Positions 44,508 to 52,959 of a stretch of DNA of 64,000 bases are shown one piece after another. The first letter of the stretch is position 1. Each line of letters begins with the position of its first letter. Source of the DNA: Mucilaginibacter sp. UR6-11. Its GTDB lineage: Bacteria > Bacteroidota > Bacteroidia > Sphingobacteriales > Sphingobacteriaceae. A program made the position numbers and the translations under genes. Under the pieces are notes generated by a model. That model saw only the letters and a program-made list of their open reading frames with translations. It did no database searches and was not told the origin of the DNA. The stretch lies in the NCBI RefSeq assembly GCF_020880695.1, contig NZ_JAJIWO010000009.1, positions 62,001-126,000 on the forward strand, written 5' to 3'.

Positions 44508-47500
44508 TTAAAAGGTTAAACTAAAGTTAATATATGGATAAAAGCCTTCTTTAGAATAACCGCCCTTAACCTGAAATAACGCCATATCCGACGGTGAAAA
44601 ATACATGCCGCCGCCAAAACCGTGGTGCCACTCATTTGAACTTTCGCCCTTTACCCATACGCGGCCAATATCATATGCCGTTGTAAAGCCAAATTGACCC
44701 GGTGTGATGTAAGGAAAGAAGTCGCTTAACTTTATTCTGGCTTCCAGGTTGTTATACATCATTTGCTGTCCTGCAAATCGGTTTTGCCTGAAGCCCATCA
44801 GATTGCCTTCGCCGCCTAAAAACATAGATTGATAGAAAGCGGTTTGCCCGAAGGTGATACCGCCCCCCAGGCGTTCTGATATTACAAAATTTGATTTGGT
44901 GTCAACGCTTTTATATAAAATTGCCTCGGGAATGGCCTGGAAAAAAGTACGGGCCGAGTTGCCTAAACCGGCATAGGCCTGCAGCCGGACATTTACATAA
45001 ACGCCCCAATCTGTAAGCACTTTGTTATTTCGCTTATCATTGATATAGGTGACCACAAGCCCCATATGCATCTTGTTTTTGTTGATGGTAGTGCTATCGT
45101 AAGAATGAATAAGATTTGTGTTGCCGGTAAGATGCGGGTCATTGTTCACAATAGAATGATAGTATTGAATTGACGGGCCGATTCTTAAACTGGTGGTACC
45201 GGCCAGGTTTTGAAAACGCAAAGTTGCATCGGCGGTATAAAAGCCAAAACGGGCCCGGTAATAGTCCTGGTATTCGCCGGTTTTATTAAAAGGGGTTTGA
45301 TTGCCCAGTCCAAAGAAATTGATAACATTGGGGAAATACGCTTTAACCGCAATTTCGGCATCAGCCTTATCAATAGCGTTTACCCAATCCCCGGTATAGC
45401 TAAAGCGGGTTGAGCGGGTACCAAACGCTCTGCCCAATATAATTTGTTGGGAGCTGCCTGGATCTTTACGGAAACCCTGGTGAATGTATTTAAACCCCGC
45501 ATCGGCATAAACGCCTTCATCAACGTTATAACCCATCTTTAGTAAGGGTAGTATGGTATGATATAAATTGGTAGGTATATAAGCCACGTTTGAGGTATCG
45601 TTGGATATATGTTTATCAACCCTCCCTTGCGCAGCACCTGCAAAAGTAGCGGTATTAACCTTCTCGTAAACGTTTACCGTAGAACTTGCATTTACAATAT
45701 TATACTGCTTGTGCCCGTTGCCACCAATTATCCGGACTTTAATAGGCGATATTTTTTTATCGATAAAGACATTGTCATCACCTTTAGATATATAGAGGCG
45801 GACCTCCTTAGTGACGCGGGGGTCAAATATCCGGGAAAATAAGATATTTTTACCGCTCCTGGAAGCAGACACCGTGGTTTGAATAATTAAACTACCGTTA
45901 AGCGTGTCCCTGATACTGAAGTTCTCGTTAAGGTCGGTAGCCTTAATATCAACCCGGCGGTTAAAAAAGCGGTAATAAGTCTCGGCTGCATCAACTAAAC
46001 TGTTGCGCCTTTTTTTCATGGCGGACAATAACTCTTTATGGCGTATACGATAAATTGCCAGCGGCAGTTTACGCAAAGCGGCTTCCAATACCTGGTCTGT
46101 TAACGCAGCCTGAAAGCTGCGTGTGACCTGCATCCACTGTTCATGGCTTATCTGGGTCATAAACCGGGTATTAAGCGTATGATCATTTAAAAAAAAGTCA
46201 TTAATAGATTTATAACCGGCATTATATCCTTTTAAGTAGCGTGCCACCCACTGCCGTGAAGCGATATTTGGTATTAAACCCTGGTTGGTAAAAAATACTT
46301 CAGAACGATCGTGCGGTACTGCGGTAAAATATCTTATCCCGTTCCTTATTTTGGCTTGCCAGCGCCATTGATCCTCATGCTCGTCCCAATCGCCCAGGAA
46401 CCAATCCAATAAGCGGGCCTTAAAAAACTCAATGCTATCTATCCGGTTGTTATAATTTGCATTTAGTAATTTTATCATATTGCCGGTATTAATAGAGGTA
46501 TCGCTGCCGGGTTCACGTTCGTCTATAAGGCATATTTTACCGGCAAATTCTTTTTCGTAAAAACCAAGATGCGTATCAGGCGCTACCCAGCCAATAGTTG
46601 GGCTGGTATGACTTACTTTAACGGCCGCAGCCAACTCTGATGCTATTACGGCCCCATAGGGATATTGAGCAGACATAGCGTCATTTAGCCAGGTTTTTGC
46701 AAAAGTTTGTCTTAGCGCCTGAGGCAGCAGTATTAATGGGTATTTTTCAATACTGCTCATAATGTAGCTTTTACCGGCTGCATTTTTTAACAACAGCGAT
46801 TTTGTTTGGTGGGTGCCACCGTAACCTACCGGTTTTAAACCGCCCTGATACTGATCAATTTTTATGATAGGTAAAGTTGCTTTTACCGACCACTCTCTGC
46901 GATAATTTTCACCGTAAATTATCCGGTGCAGCTTGCCTGCCTTATCAAAGGATGGATGGGCGGCTACGGTGATACTATCATCCTTGATTACCTGGTCTAT
47001 TTTTTCGACCGGGATATGTACTTTAATAAATGGCCGGGTATAAGTAAATACTTTTTTAAATAAGCTGTCCTTTGCGGTGTTAGCATAATAAGTGAATTTC
47101 ATACTTTTATCAATCATCAGATCGATAGTTACATACCCTGCCTCTTTTAAAGCGAACAGGGAGTGCTTGCCTTTTTTAACAACGGCCTGCTTTGCACCGG
47201 CACCGCTTACTACCTGCATTACACCTCCGTCGTTTATAAACTGCAGGCCATGTTCATGCCCCGAAACCCTAACGACATTTGAGTCGATATTAAAGACCCT
47301 GTTAATTTCCTTGATCATGGTTTTATACAGCGGGTGGCCATTGTCTTCTGGGTTATCAAAAGTGCCACGTAATAGCGGGTATAGAGCTCCGATTCCGGGC
47401 AAGGGGATGTATAAACTGCTCTTAACCGATGTTAACGGGAATAAATAATCCTGCCATATATAACTGCCTCCATGGTGGCCGTAAGTTTCAAACGGGTGAT

Positions 47501-48113
47501 GATCCGCCAGGATGATGATCTTGTTTCTGTTTTTATATAAGAGCTCTCTAAACCGGTCTATCACCTCATCATTGGTTTTACAATTACAATCAGCATCGGG
47601 GTTATCTTTATTGTAAATATATAACCACCACTCCGAATCGAAAGCTATAACAACCATGTCGTCATTTATGGGTATTTCTGTAGGGTCGGGGCAGCCCCGG
47701 GCGGGTACCAGTTTTAATAATGAGTCTTTTTGCTCGGCCAGATATTCGCCTTCCCTCTTTATTTTTGCCAGGCCTTTAGGGCCCATTCGATCCCAGTCAT
47801 GATTACCCGGGATAAAATATACCGGCGCGCCTGCCGCTCTCATAGGCTGGTATTGTTGCTGTAAGATTTTTTTTGTCCCTTCTTCTTCTGTGCTGCCGGG
47901 TAGACCCATGCCTGTCGGATAAATGTTATCGCCCAGGTACAGTACAGAAGTTTTCCCCTTTAAAATATTGCTTACCGCGTTTTGCAGCACACCGTTTTGC
48001 TGTTTATCCAATTCGCCTGCGTCACCAATTAAAATGATACGGTAGCGTACAGAATCCTGAGCATGAGTTGTAAGTGAGGCAAATAGCAGGAATACTAAAA
48101 AAAACTTCTTCAT
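44508..48113 (-). CDS. Secreted metallophosphatase fused to kinase-like module and outer-membrane barrel
   Basis: A 1201-residue three-part protein with signal peptide (residues 1-18). Part one (20-345) is a calcineurin-type metallophosphoesterase: GDAG (30-33), GDNIY (61-65), GNHDWD (103-108), ADHHP (203-207) and GHEHG (285-289). Part two (395-750) matches the kinase-like module of the 39540-42116 protein (YGENYRREW, GGTHQTKSLLL, GDWDEHEDQWRW, VPHDRSEVFF), but Arg is replaced by Glu578 and the second metal Asp by Ser604. Part three is a BamA/TamA-like barrel ending in YINFSLTF. It lies 9 bp after the PPK1 gene. Substrate could be polyphosphate or a surface phosphomolecule; this is inferred. 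Confidence 0.75.
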   Translation of the reverse strand: MKKFFLVFLLFASLTTHAQDSVRYRIILIGDAGELDKQQNGVLQNAVSNILKGKTSVLYLGDNIYPTGMGLPGSTEEEGTKKILQQQYQPMRAAGAPVYFIPGNHDWDRMGPKGLAKIKREGEYLAEQKDSLLKLVPARGCPDPTEIPINDDMVVIAFDSEWWLYIYNKDNPDADCNCKTNDEVIDRFRELLYKNRNKIIILADHHPFETYGHHGGSYIWQDYLFPLTSVKSSLYIPLPGIGALYPLLRGTFDNPEDNGHPLYKTMIKEINRVFNIDSNVVRVSGHEHGLQFINDGGVMQVVSGAGAKQAVVKKGKHSLFALKEAGYVTIDLMIDKSMKFTYYANTAKDSLFKKVFTYTRPFIKVHIPVEKIDQVIKDDSITVAAHPSFDKAGKLHRIIYGENYRREWSVKATLPIIKIDQYQGGLKPVGYGGTHQTKSLLLKNAAGKSYIMSSIEKYPLILLPQALRQTFAKTWLNDAMSAQYPYGAVIASELAAAVKVSHTSPTIGWVAPDTHLGFYEKEFAGKICLIDEREPGSDTSINTGNMIKLLNANYNNRIDSIEFFKARLLDWFLGDWDEHEDQWRWQAKIRNGIRYFTAVPHDRSEVFFTNQGLIPNIASRQWVARYLKGYNAGYKSINDFFLNDHTLNTRFMTQISHEQWMQVTRSFQAALTDQVLEAALRKLPLAIYRIRHKELLSAMKKRRNSLVDAAETYYRFFNRRVDIKATDLNENFSIRDTLNGSLIIQTTVSASRSGKNILFSRIFDPRVTKEVRLYISKGDDNVFIDKKISPIKVRIIGGNGHKQYNIVNASSTVNVYEKVNTATFAGAAQGRVDKHISNDTSNVAYIPTNLYHTILPLLKMGYNVDEGVYADAGFKYIHQGFRKDPGSSQQIILGRAFGTRSTRFSYTGDWVNAIDKADAEIAVKAYFPNVINFFGLGNQTPFNKTGEYQDYYRARFGFYTADATLRFQNLAGTTSLRIGPSIQYYHSIVNNDPHLTGNTNLIHSYDSTTINKNKMHMGLVVTYINDKRNNKVLTDWGVYVNVRLQAYAGLGNSARTFFQAIPEAILYKSVDTKSNFVISERLGGGITFGQTAFYQSMFLGGEGNLMGFRQNRFAGQQMMYNNLEARIKLSDFFPYITPGQFGFTTAYDIGRVWVKGESSNEWHHGFGGGMYFSPSDMALFQVKGGYSKEGFYPYINFSLTF

Positions 48114-48122
48114 TAACAGTTA

Positions 48123-48977
48123 TTATTTTTTATATGCGAACTTTAAAATGTTACCCGGTTGAGGGGCGTGTCCTTCGTTTGATATATACAGGTTGTTTTG
48201 ATCGTCAAAAGTTATTCCCTCCGGTTGGGTAAACACGTTTTGATCTAGTTTGTATACCTGCCTTATTTTCCATTTAGCATCTGCCACTACCAAAATTTTG
48301 TTTACTGAAGACAGGATATACCAGTCATTGTTTAGCGGGCTGCGCGTAATCGCCGAAGGGTGAAAACTTATCTTATCAACACCAAGCAACTCTTCAATGT
48401 GTTTTACATTTACTGTAAAGTCGCCGGTTTGTTTTACCGATCCATCAGCAGCCAACTGGAATATAAAACCACTGCTTTTTTTACTTGTTTTATCTATAGT
48501 GCAATGTTTACACAATACGTATACCTGGCCGGCATCTGTAGCGTACATGCCTTCATATTCACCCTCGGGTAAAATGTCTTTATTTTTATGGATGTTAGTG
48601 GTTTGCGGCTTACCAATTTCTGACAGCGGTATGGTAAACAATACCCCTTTGCTTTGCAGCATAACAACCTGGTTATTGCTTATGGCAATATCTTCAAAAT
48701 CGCCGTTTTCTTTAAACTCTGTGTTTTTTACGGCCTTATCGCCCAGCTTAAAATAAAAAACTTTGCCTATTCCATCGGCTTCAGCATAAATACGGTCTGT
48801 TTTGCCTTTATCAAAAGCTATGCCCGATATTTCGTTGAGTTCGGCCGGCATGTTGTATTTAACCGGCTTTGTCAAATCATAACCCAATGGGCTTTCATAA
48901 GTGGTTGGCTGTATGCATGACAGTAAAGTGGAAGCACCAATTACAGTTGCTATTCCGCATGTTATTAATGTTTTCAT
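48123..48977 (-). CDS. SdiA-regulated-like beta-propeller lipoprotein (C-terminal part of the PPK1 frame)
   Basis: A 284-residue module with its own ATG at 48977 and a standard lipoprotein signal (MKTLITCGIATVIGASTLLSC). The mature part is a beta-propeller with ELNEISGIAFDKGKTDRIYAEADG, DFEDIAISNNQVVMLQS, EYEGMYATDAGQVYVLCKHC and FTQPEGITFDDQNNLYISNEG. It resembles the SdiA-regulated (PF06977) or esterase-like-phytase propeller families. If independent, it begins 10 nt after where PPK1 would stop. As printed it is fused in frame, placing PPK1 in the cytosol and the propeller outside. Context suggests a phosphate- or phytate-related role, which is an inference. Confidence 0.65.
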   Translation of the reverse strand: MKTLITCGIATVIGASTLLSCIQPTTYESPLGYDLTKPVKYNMPAELNEISGIAFDKGKTDRIYAEADGIGKVFYFKLGDKAVKNTEFKENGDFEDIAISNNQVVMLQSKGVLFTIPLSEIGKPQTTNIHKNKDILPEGEYEGMYATDAGQVYVLCKHCTIDKTSKKSSGFIFQLAADGSVKQTGDFTVNVKHIEELLGVDKISFHPSAITRSPLNNDWYILSSVNKILVVADAKWKIRQVYKLDQNVFTQPEGITFDDQNNLYISNEGHAPQPGNILKFAYKK

Positions 48978-51035
48978 GGCTGAAAGAGTTATTTGTTTTT
49001 TTAACATTTCATAGATGGCCCGCTGTGCCGACAGACCTTTCTCTGCCTCTTTAATTTCTAAATTTTCCAGGTCGCTGTTTATAATCACAGCCTGTACGTT
49101 ATCCTGTAGTTGCAGGTTAATAATATCAATAAGCTCTTTTTTTATAGCAGTATCCAATATGGGGAAACAAACCTCAATGCGCCGGTATATATTACGGTTC
49201 ATCCAATCTGCTGATCCGGCATAAACTACCGGCTCGTTGTTGTTGTTAAAAATAAATACGCGTGCATGCTCAAGATACCGGTCAACAATCCGTTTAACTA
49301 TTATGTTTTCGCTTATCCCTTTTATACCGGGAATAAGGCAACACACCCCCCTTACAATTAATTTAACCGGTACACCTGCCGCCGACGCCTCATAAAGTTT
49401 GGAAATGAGCTTACGCTCTTCGAGATTGTTTAACTTGATGGTAATGCCGCTGGGCAATCCCTGGTTTGCGTTGCGTATTTCATTATCAATTAAAGCAATA
49501 AACCGTTCCTGTAAATTAAATTTAGCCACCAGTAAACAGGTGAAATTAATAGGATCATGCTTTTCGGGTTGTACCCTTTTTGTCAGGAATAAAAACAGCA
49601 ACTCTACCTCCGCCAGCAGCTCCGGGTTGGCCGTCATCAGGATATGGTCTGTATACAGTTTTGCGGTTTCTTCATTAAAATTACCGGTGCCTAACAACCC
49701 ATAATACTTTAGCCGTCCATCTTCCTCCCGCTTAACTAAAGCCAGCTTTGCGTGTACCTTTAATGCGGTAACGCTATAAACAATTGTGGCCCCGGCGGCT
49801 TTTAATTTTTTTGCCCATTTTAAGTTATTTGCTTCGTCAAACCGTGCTTTTAGCTCAATCATTACCACAACGTTTTTGCCCGTTTTGGCTGCGCTTATCA
49901 AAGCATTTACAATTCCCGAGTTTGCGGCTACCCTGTAAAGAGTTACAAATATTTCTTTTACTGAGGGATCGGCCGCCGCTTCATTAAAAAACCTGAGTAT
50001 GGTATTGTATGATTGATATGGTGGATGAAACAAAATGTCTTTTGCTGCTATATGGTCAAATATATCAGGTGCGGTTATTTTGGTATAAGTAATTGCCGGC
50101 CAAGGCTCAAAACCCAGCCCGCTATTGTTTAGCGGCAGCGCAAACAAATCTTTCAAGTTATGGTAAACGCCACCTTCAACCATTGTTGTATTTTCTAATT
50201 GAAATCTGTCCGTAAGCATTTCTAAAATACGTAGCGGGAGGCCCGGCTGGTATAAAAAGCGGGTTGCAAATCCAAAGTCTCGTTTCTTTAATTGCTTTTC
50301 AAACTGGCGGGCGATATCGCGGGGAAATTCGTCTTTAAGTTCGATCTCCGCATCCCGCGTTATTTTGAAGGTGTAACAACCTGTTATTTCCTCATTTTTA
50401 AATAAAACATGAAGGTTATCGCGAATAATATCCTCCAGGAAAAGTATTACCTGTTTTTCCCCCGCATCAATGCTGAAAAAACGTGGTAACTGGTCTGACG
50501 GAATATTTAATGCCACCAGTTTTTCTTTATCGGCACCATCACGTAAAACAACCAGGAAATAAAGGCTGTTATTGGTGGCATAGAATTTCTTTTTTGAGAG
50601 ATATGCAGGCTGTAAAAACGACAGTACCTGGCTGTAAAAGTATTCGGTAGCTATAGTTTTTACCGGATCCGGAATGGGTTGATTGTAAACTAACTGTATG
50701 TTATGTTGGTGCAACGCAGGCAATAGCTCGTTAACCAATAACTTGCCAAATTTTTCCTGTTGAGACGATATAATATCGGTTGCATGTTCGGCATCCGGCA
50801 AATGCAAAAAGGCTTTATTATCCTTTTTTTGGATGATTTGTTTTGCGGCCAGTAAAACAGGGAATCTTACCCGATAAAATTCATCCAGGTTTGATGAAAA
50901 TATAGCTAAAAACTTAAGTCGCTCATGTAAAGGAACACTTGATTTGGCAGCCTCGTCAAGTACGCGGTCATTAAATGACAGCCAGCTCAGGTCGCGGTCA
51001 AAAAAATAATCATCGGCTAAATTCTCGGGCTTCAT
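48123..51035 (-). CDS. ppk1: Polyphosphate kinase 1, read in frame into a lipoprotein
   Basis: A 970-residue frame. Residues 1-686 are a full PPK1, which makes long-chain polyphosphate from ATP: YFFDRDLSWLSFNDRVLDEA at the N-terminus, the autophosphorylated-type His428 in ALKVHAKLALV, GLLGTGNFNEETAKLYTDH (His464), and C-terminal YAGSADWMNRNIYRRIE. From residue 687 the frame continues as a lipoprotein (see next entry). Normal PPK1 proteins end near here. Removing one A from the A7 tract just before residue 687 gives an immediate stop, so the fusion may be an indel artefact. It overlaps the HD gene stop in a TAATG, a sign of translational coupling. Confidence 0.9.
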   Translation of the reverse strand: MKPENLADDYFFDRDLSWLSFNDRVLDEAAKSSVPLHERLKFLAIFSSNLDEFYRVRFPVLLAAKQIIQKKDNKAFLHLPDAEHATDIISSQQEKFGKLLVNELLPALHQHNIQLVYNQPIPDPVKTIATEYFYSQVLSFLQPAYLSKKKFYATNNSLYFLVVLRDGADKEKLVALNIPSDQLPRFFSIDAGEKQVILFLEDIIRDNLHVLFKNEEITGCYTFKITRDAEIELKDEFPRDIARQFEKQLKKRDFGFATRFLYQPGLPLRILEMLTDRFQLENTTMVEGGVYHNLKDLFALPLNNSGLGFEPWPAITYTKITAPDIFDHIAAKDILFHPPYQSYNTILRFFNEAAADPSVKEIFVTLYRVAANSGIVNALISAAKTGKNVVVMIELKARFDEANNLKWAKKLKAAGATIVYSVTALKVHAKLALVKREEDGRLKYYGLLGTGNFNEETAKLYTDHILMTANPELLAEVELLFLFLTKRVQPEKHDPINFTCLLVAKFNLQERFIALIDNEIRNANQGLPSGITIKLNNLEERKLISKLYEASAAGVPVKLIVRGVCCLIPGIKGISENIIVKRIVDRYLEHARVFIFNNNNEPVVYAGSADWMNRNIYRRIEVCFPILDTAIKKELIDIINLQLQDNVQAVIINSDLENLEIKEAEKGLSAQRAIYEMLKKQITLSAMKTLITCGIATVIGASTLLSCIQPTTYESPLGYDLTKPVKYNMPAELNEISGIAFDKGKTDRIYAEADGIGKVFYFKLGDKAVKNTEFKENGDFEDIAISNNQVVMLQSKGVLFTIPLSEIGKPQTTNIHKNKDILPEGEYEGMYATDAGQVYVLCKHCTIDKTSKKSSGFIFQLAADGSVKQTGDFTVNVKHIEELLGVDKISFHPSAITRSPLNNDWYILSSVNKILVVADAKWKIRQVYKLDQNVFTQPEGITFDDQNNLYISNEGHAPQPGNILKFAYKK

Positions 51036-52258
51036 TATCTAATTAATGAAGAGATCACGAAAGCAATTACCGAAATTACCAACCCAAACATAAAAACGTT
51101 GTATGACGCTCTTAATAATCTGTATTTGCGGCCGAGCACTATGCCCTGCGCGTAGACATCTTTTATTAAACTTCCGTACAAAAATTCGTTGTCATTTATA
51201 AGGGTTATCATTCCATGACGATAGTCGTCAAAACCCATTTTGTAGAAATTGCCGAAAAATAAAAGGTTCACGTTCCTGTCATCTATATCCTTTTGGGTAA
51301 AGGTACCCTGTGATATATTGGGCCGGGTGGCCAGTATAGAAAAAACTATAGTAACCAGGTTAACGGTAAGCAACATAATAGCCGGAATGACCTGGTTATG
51401 ATGAGCGGTCATGTTTCGTAACAGCAAACTCAACAGTAGTGATATGATAATTGCGTTAACAGATATCATGATATGCGCCTTACTATCGGCCATATTACTT
51501 AACCGCTGGTGATTGCTTGAGGTAAGCCTGAACATAGTTTCGACGCCCTTGCTTAACTCTTGTTTATTTTTATCATTCTTAAAAATACGCATATCATCTT
51601 CGGTGCTGGCAAAAGGTATGCTTTCTTCTTCATCAGGTTTATCATCTTTTGCTTTTAGCTTGCGCTCAAGTTCATGCAGGTTGTTTTGTTTGGTCTCATT
51701 TAGCAACAGGCGGCAGTAATCCGTATGATAATCATGCTCCTCCATCAGTTGCATGGTTTTTTTTCGCCAATCTTCTTTGCTTATGTCAGTACCATAAAGG
51801 GTGTTAAATTCTTTACGCAATAACTTTGTTTTTCGTTGAAAATCATTCGTCCCCAAATGAAACAGATCAGCGTCGCAAACGATGCTTTGTAAAATATCCT
51901 TTGGGTTTTGCGGAAGCTTAGTAGACAGTATACAATCCGTTATATGTTGTACTAATTCGTTATCAAGGTCAAAACCTTTAAGAAAGTCTGCTGCAATCAC
52001 GGCACCTTTTTCTTCATGGTTTTCCGCGCCGGCAGAATAGGCGATATCATGAAACCAGGCAGCAACCAAAACAGCAAAATAATCAGCATCATTTAATTGG
52101 TAATGATCTGCTATTTTCTTGGCTGCCGATACTACATCATTGGTGTGATCAATATTATGATAGGTGAACTTAGGGTCAGAATGAGCTTTATAGTAAGATA
52201 AAACAAATTTCTTTACCTGTTGCAGTAGCTTGGTATAGTTTACTTTAGTAGACATCAT
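51035..52258 (-). CDS. HD-domain phosphohydrolase fused to PycTM-type membrane domain
   Basis: A 407-residue protein. Residues 10-200 form an HD hydrolase domain: His38 in YHNIDHTNDV, His70-Asp71 in WFHDIAYSA, and Asp131 in VCDADLFHLG. A charged linker follows. From about 240 there is a Pycsar-effector-like (PycTM, DUF5706) part, with SSNHQRLSNMADSKAHIMISVNAIIISLLLSLLL, a second membrane helix about 290-310, KMGFDDYRHGMITLI and a terminal helix about 385-405. PycTM domains are known from cyclic-nucleotide anti-phage effectors, but HD-PycTM forms also occur outside defence loci. It is the first gene of the cluster and overlaps PPK1, so it may hydrolyse or sense a phosphorylated nucleotide. Confidence 0.85.
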   Translation of the reverse strand: MMSTKVNYTKLLQQVKKFVLSYYKAHSDPKFTYHNIDHTNDVVSAAKKIADHYQLNDADYFAVLVAAWFHDIAYSAGAENHEEKGAVIAADFLKGFDLDNELVQHITDCILSTKLPQNPKDILQSIVCDADLFHLGTNDFQRKTKLLRKEFNTLYGTDISKEDWRKKTMQLMEEHDYHTDYCRLLLNETKQNNLHELERKLKAKDDKPDEEESIPFASTEDDMRIFKNDKNKQELSKGVETMFRLTSSNHQRLSNMADSKAHIMISVNAIIISLLLSLLLRNMTAHHNQVIPAIMLLTVNLVTIVFSILATRPNISQGTFTQKDIDDRNVNLLFFGNFYKMGFDDYRHGMITLINDNEFLYGSLIKDVYAQGIVLGRKYRLLRASYNVFMFGLVISVIAFVISSLIR

Positions 52259-52426
52259 TTAATATTTTATCTATATACAGATAGAGGTTGATAATGTTTC
52301 CGCCTCGTCCGCAGTTAAGCAGGCAACCCCATGAAGCCGGGTAAAAATTGAACAAGAGGCCAACGTAAAAGCCTGATGATATGATGATTTTTTTAGATTT
52401 ACAACTGATCAGCATTAAACCAAAGC

Positions 52427-52874
52427 ATGAAAAGCTATTTATTATTGCTCCCTGCTTTTAATAACGGGGAATCAGGCGGGTGCGCAGTACCAACGCACGA
52501 AGTCTGAAACCATTGATTTTGTTAATAGCATATTAAAGCTCAGGGAAGAAACAACCTTATATGAACCATTGCCGCTAAGCAAGAGCAATCCGTTAATATT
52601 ATCGCAGAAACTGCATGCTGAAAGCTATATACAGGTAAAAAGAACTTTCGATGTTAAACAGACAACAACTGTTATAGATAAAATTAAATGGGATACTTTA
52701 AAAGCATTTGGATATAACGACAACCGATCAGAATTATACATTTACTTCAATGGAAAATTAACGGTAAACAATAGTCCGTCAGAAGTATTTAGCCTGTATA
52801 TCCCGGCAGATAGAGTTGAAATTGTGAAAAACGCAATACTCCGGTTGGTTGAAATTGTTAACGCAGAAAAATGA
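52427..52874 (+). pseudogene. Small secreted protein gene, frameshifted in the signal peptide
   Basis: The only complete frame (52569-52874, TTG start) gives 101 residues with no family I recognise. Extending upstream, an ATG at 52427 begins MKSYLLLLP in another frame. Removing one C from CCC at 52450-52452 joins the two into a standard signal peptide, MKSYLLLLLLLITGNQAGAQ, followed by the mature protein starting YQRTKSETIDFVNSILKLRE. So the gene as printed is broken by one base. The mature part has strands KWDTLKAFGYNDNRSELYIYF and FSLYIPADRVEIVKNAILRLVEIV. Either a true pseudogene or a sequencing error. Confidence 0.6.
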
Positions 52875-52959
52875 TTTAATAATAAATTAGGTATTTATTG
52901 TTTTAATAATAACTTTGATTTAACCAATTTAATAGGAGCCATCCCCCAATTAATACAAA

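Noticed and set aside
51035..52258. HD-PycTM gene as a Pycsar anti-phage system
   Set aside because: No adjacent nucleotide cyclase or other defence gene; its tight coupling to ppk1 points elsewhere.
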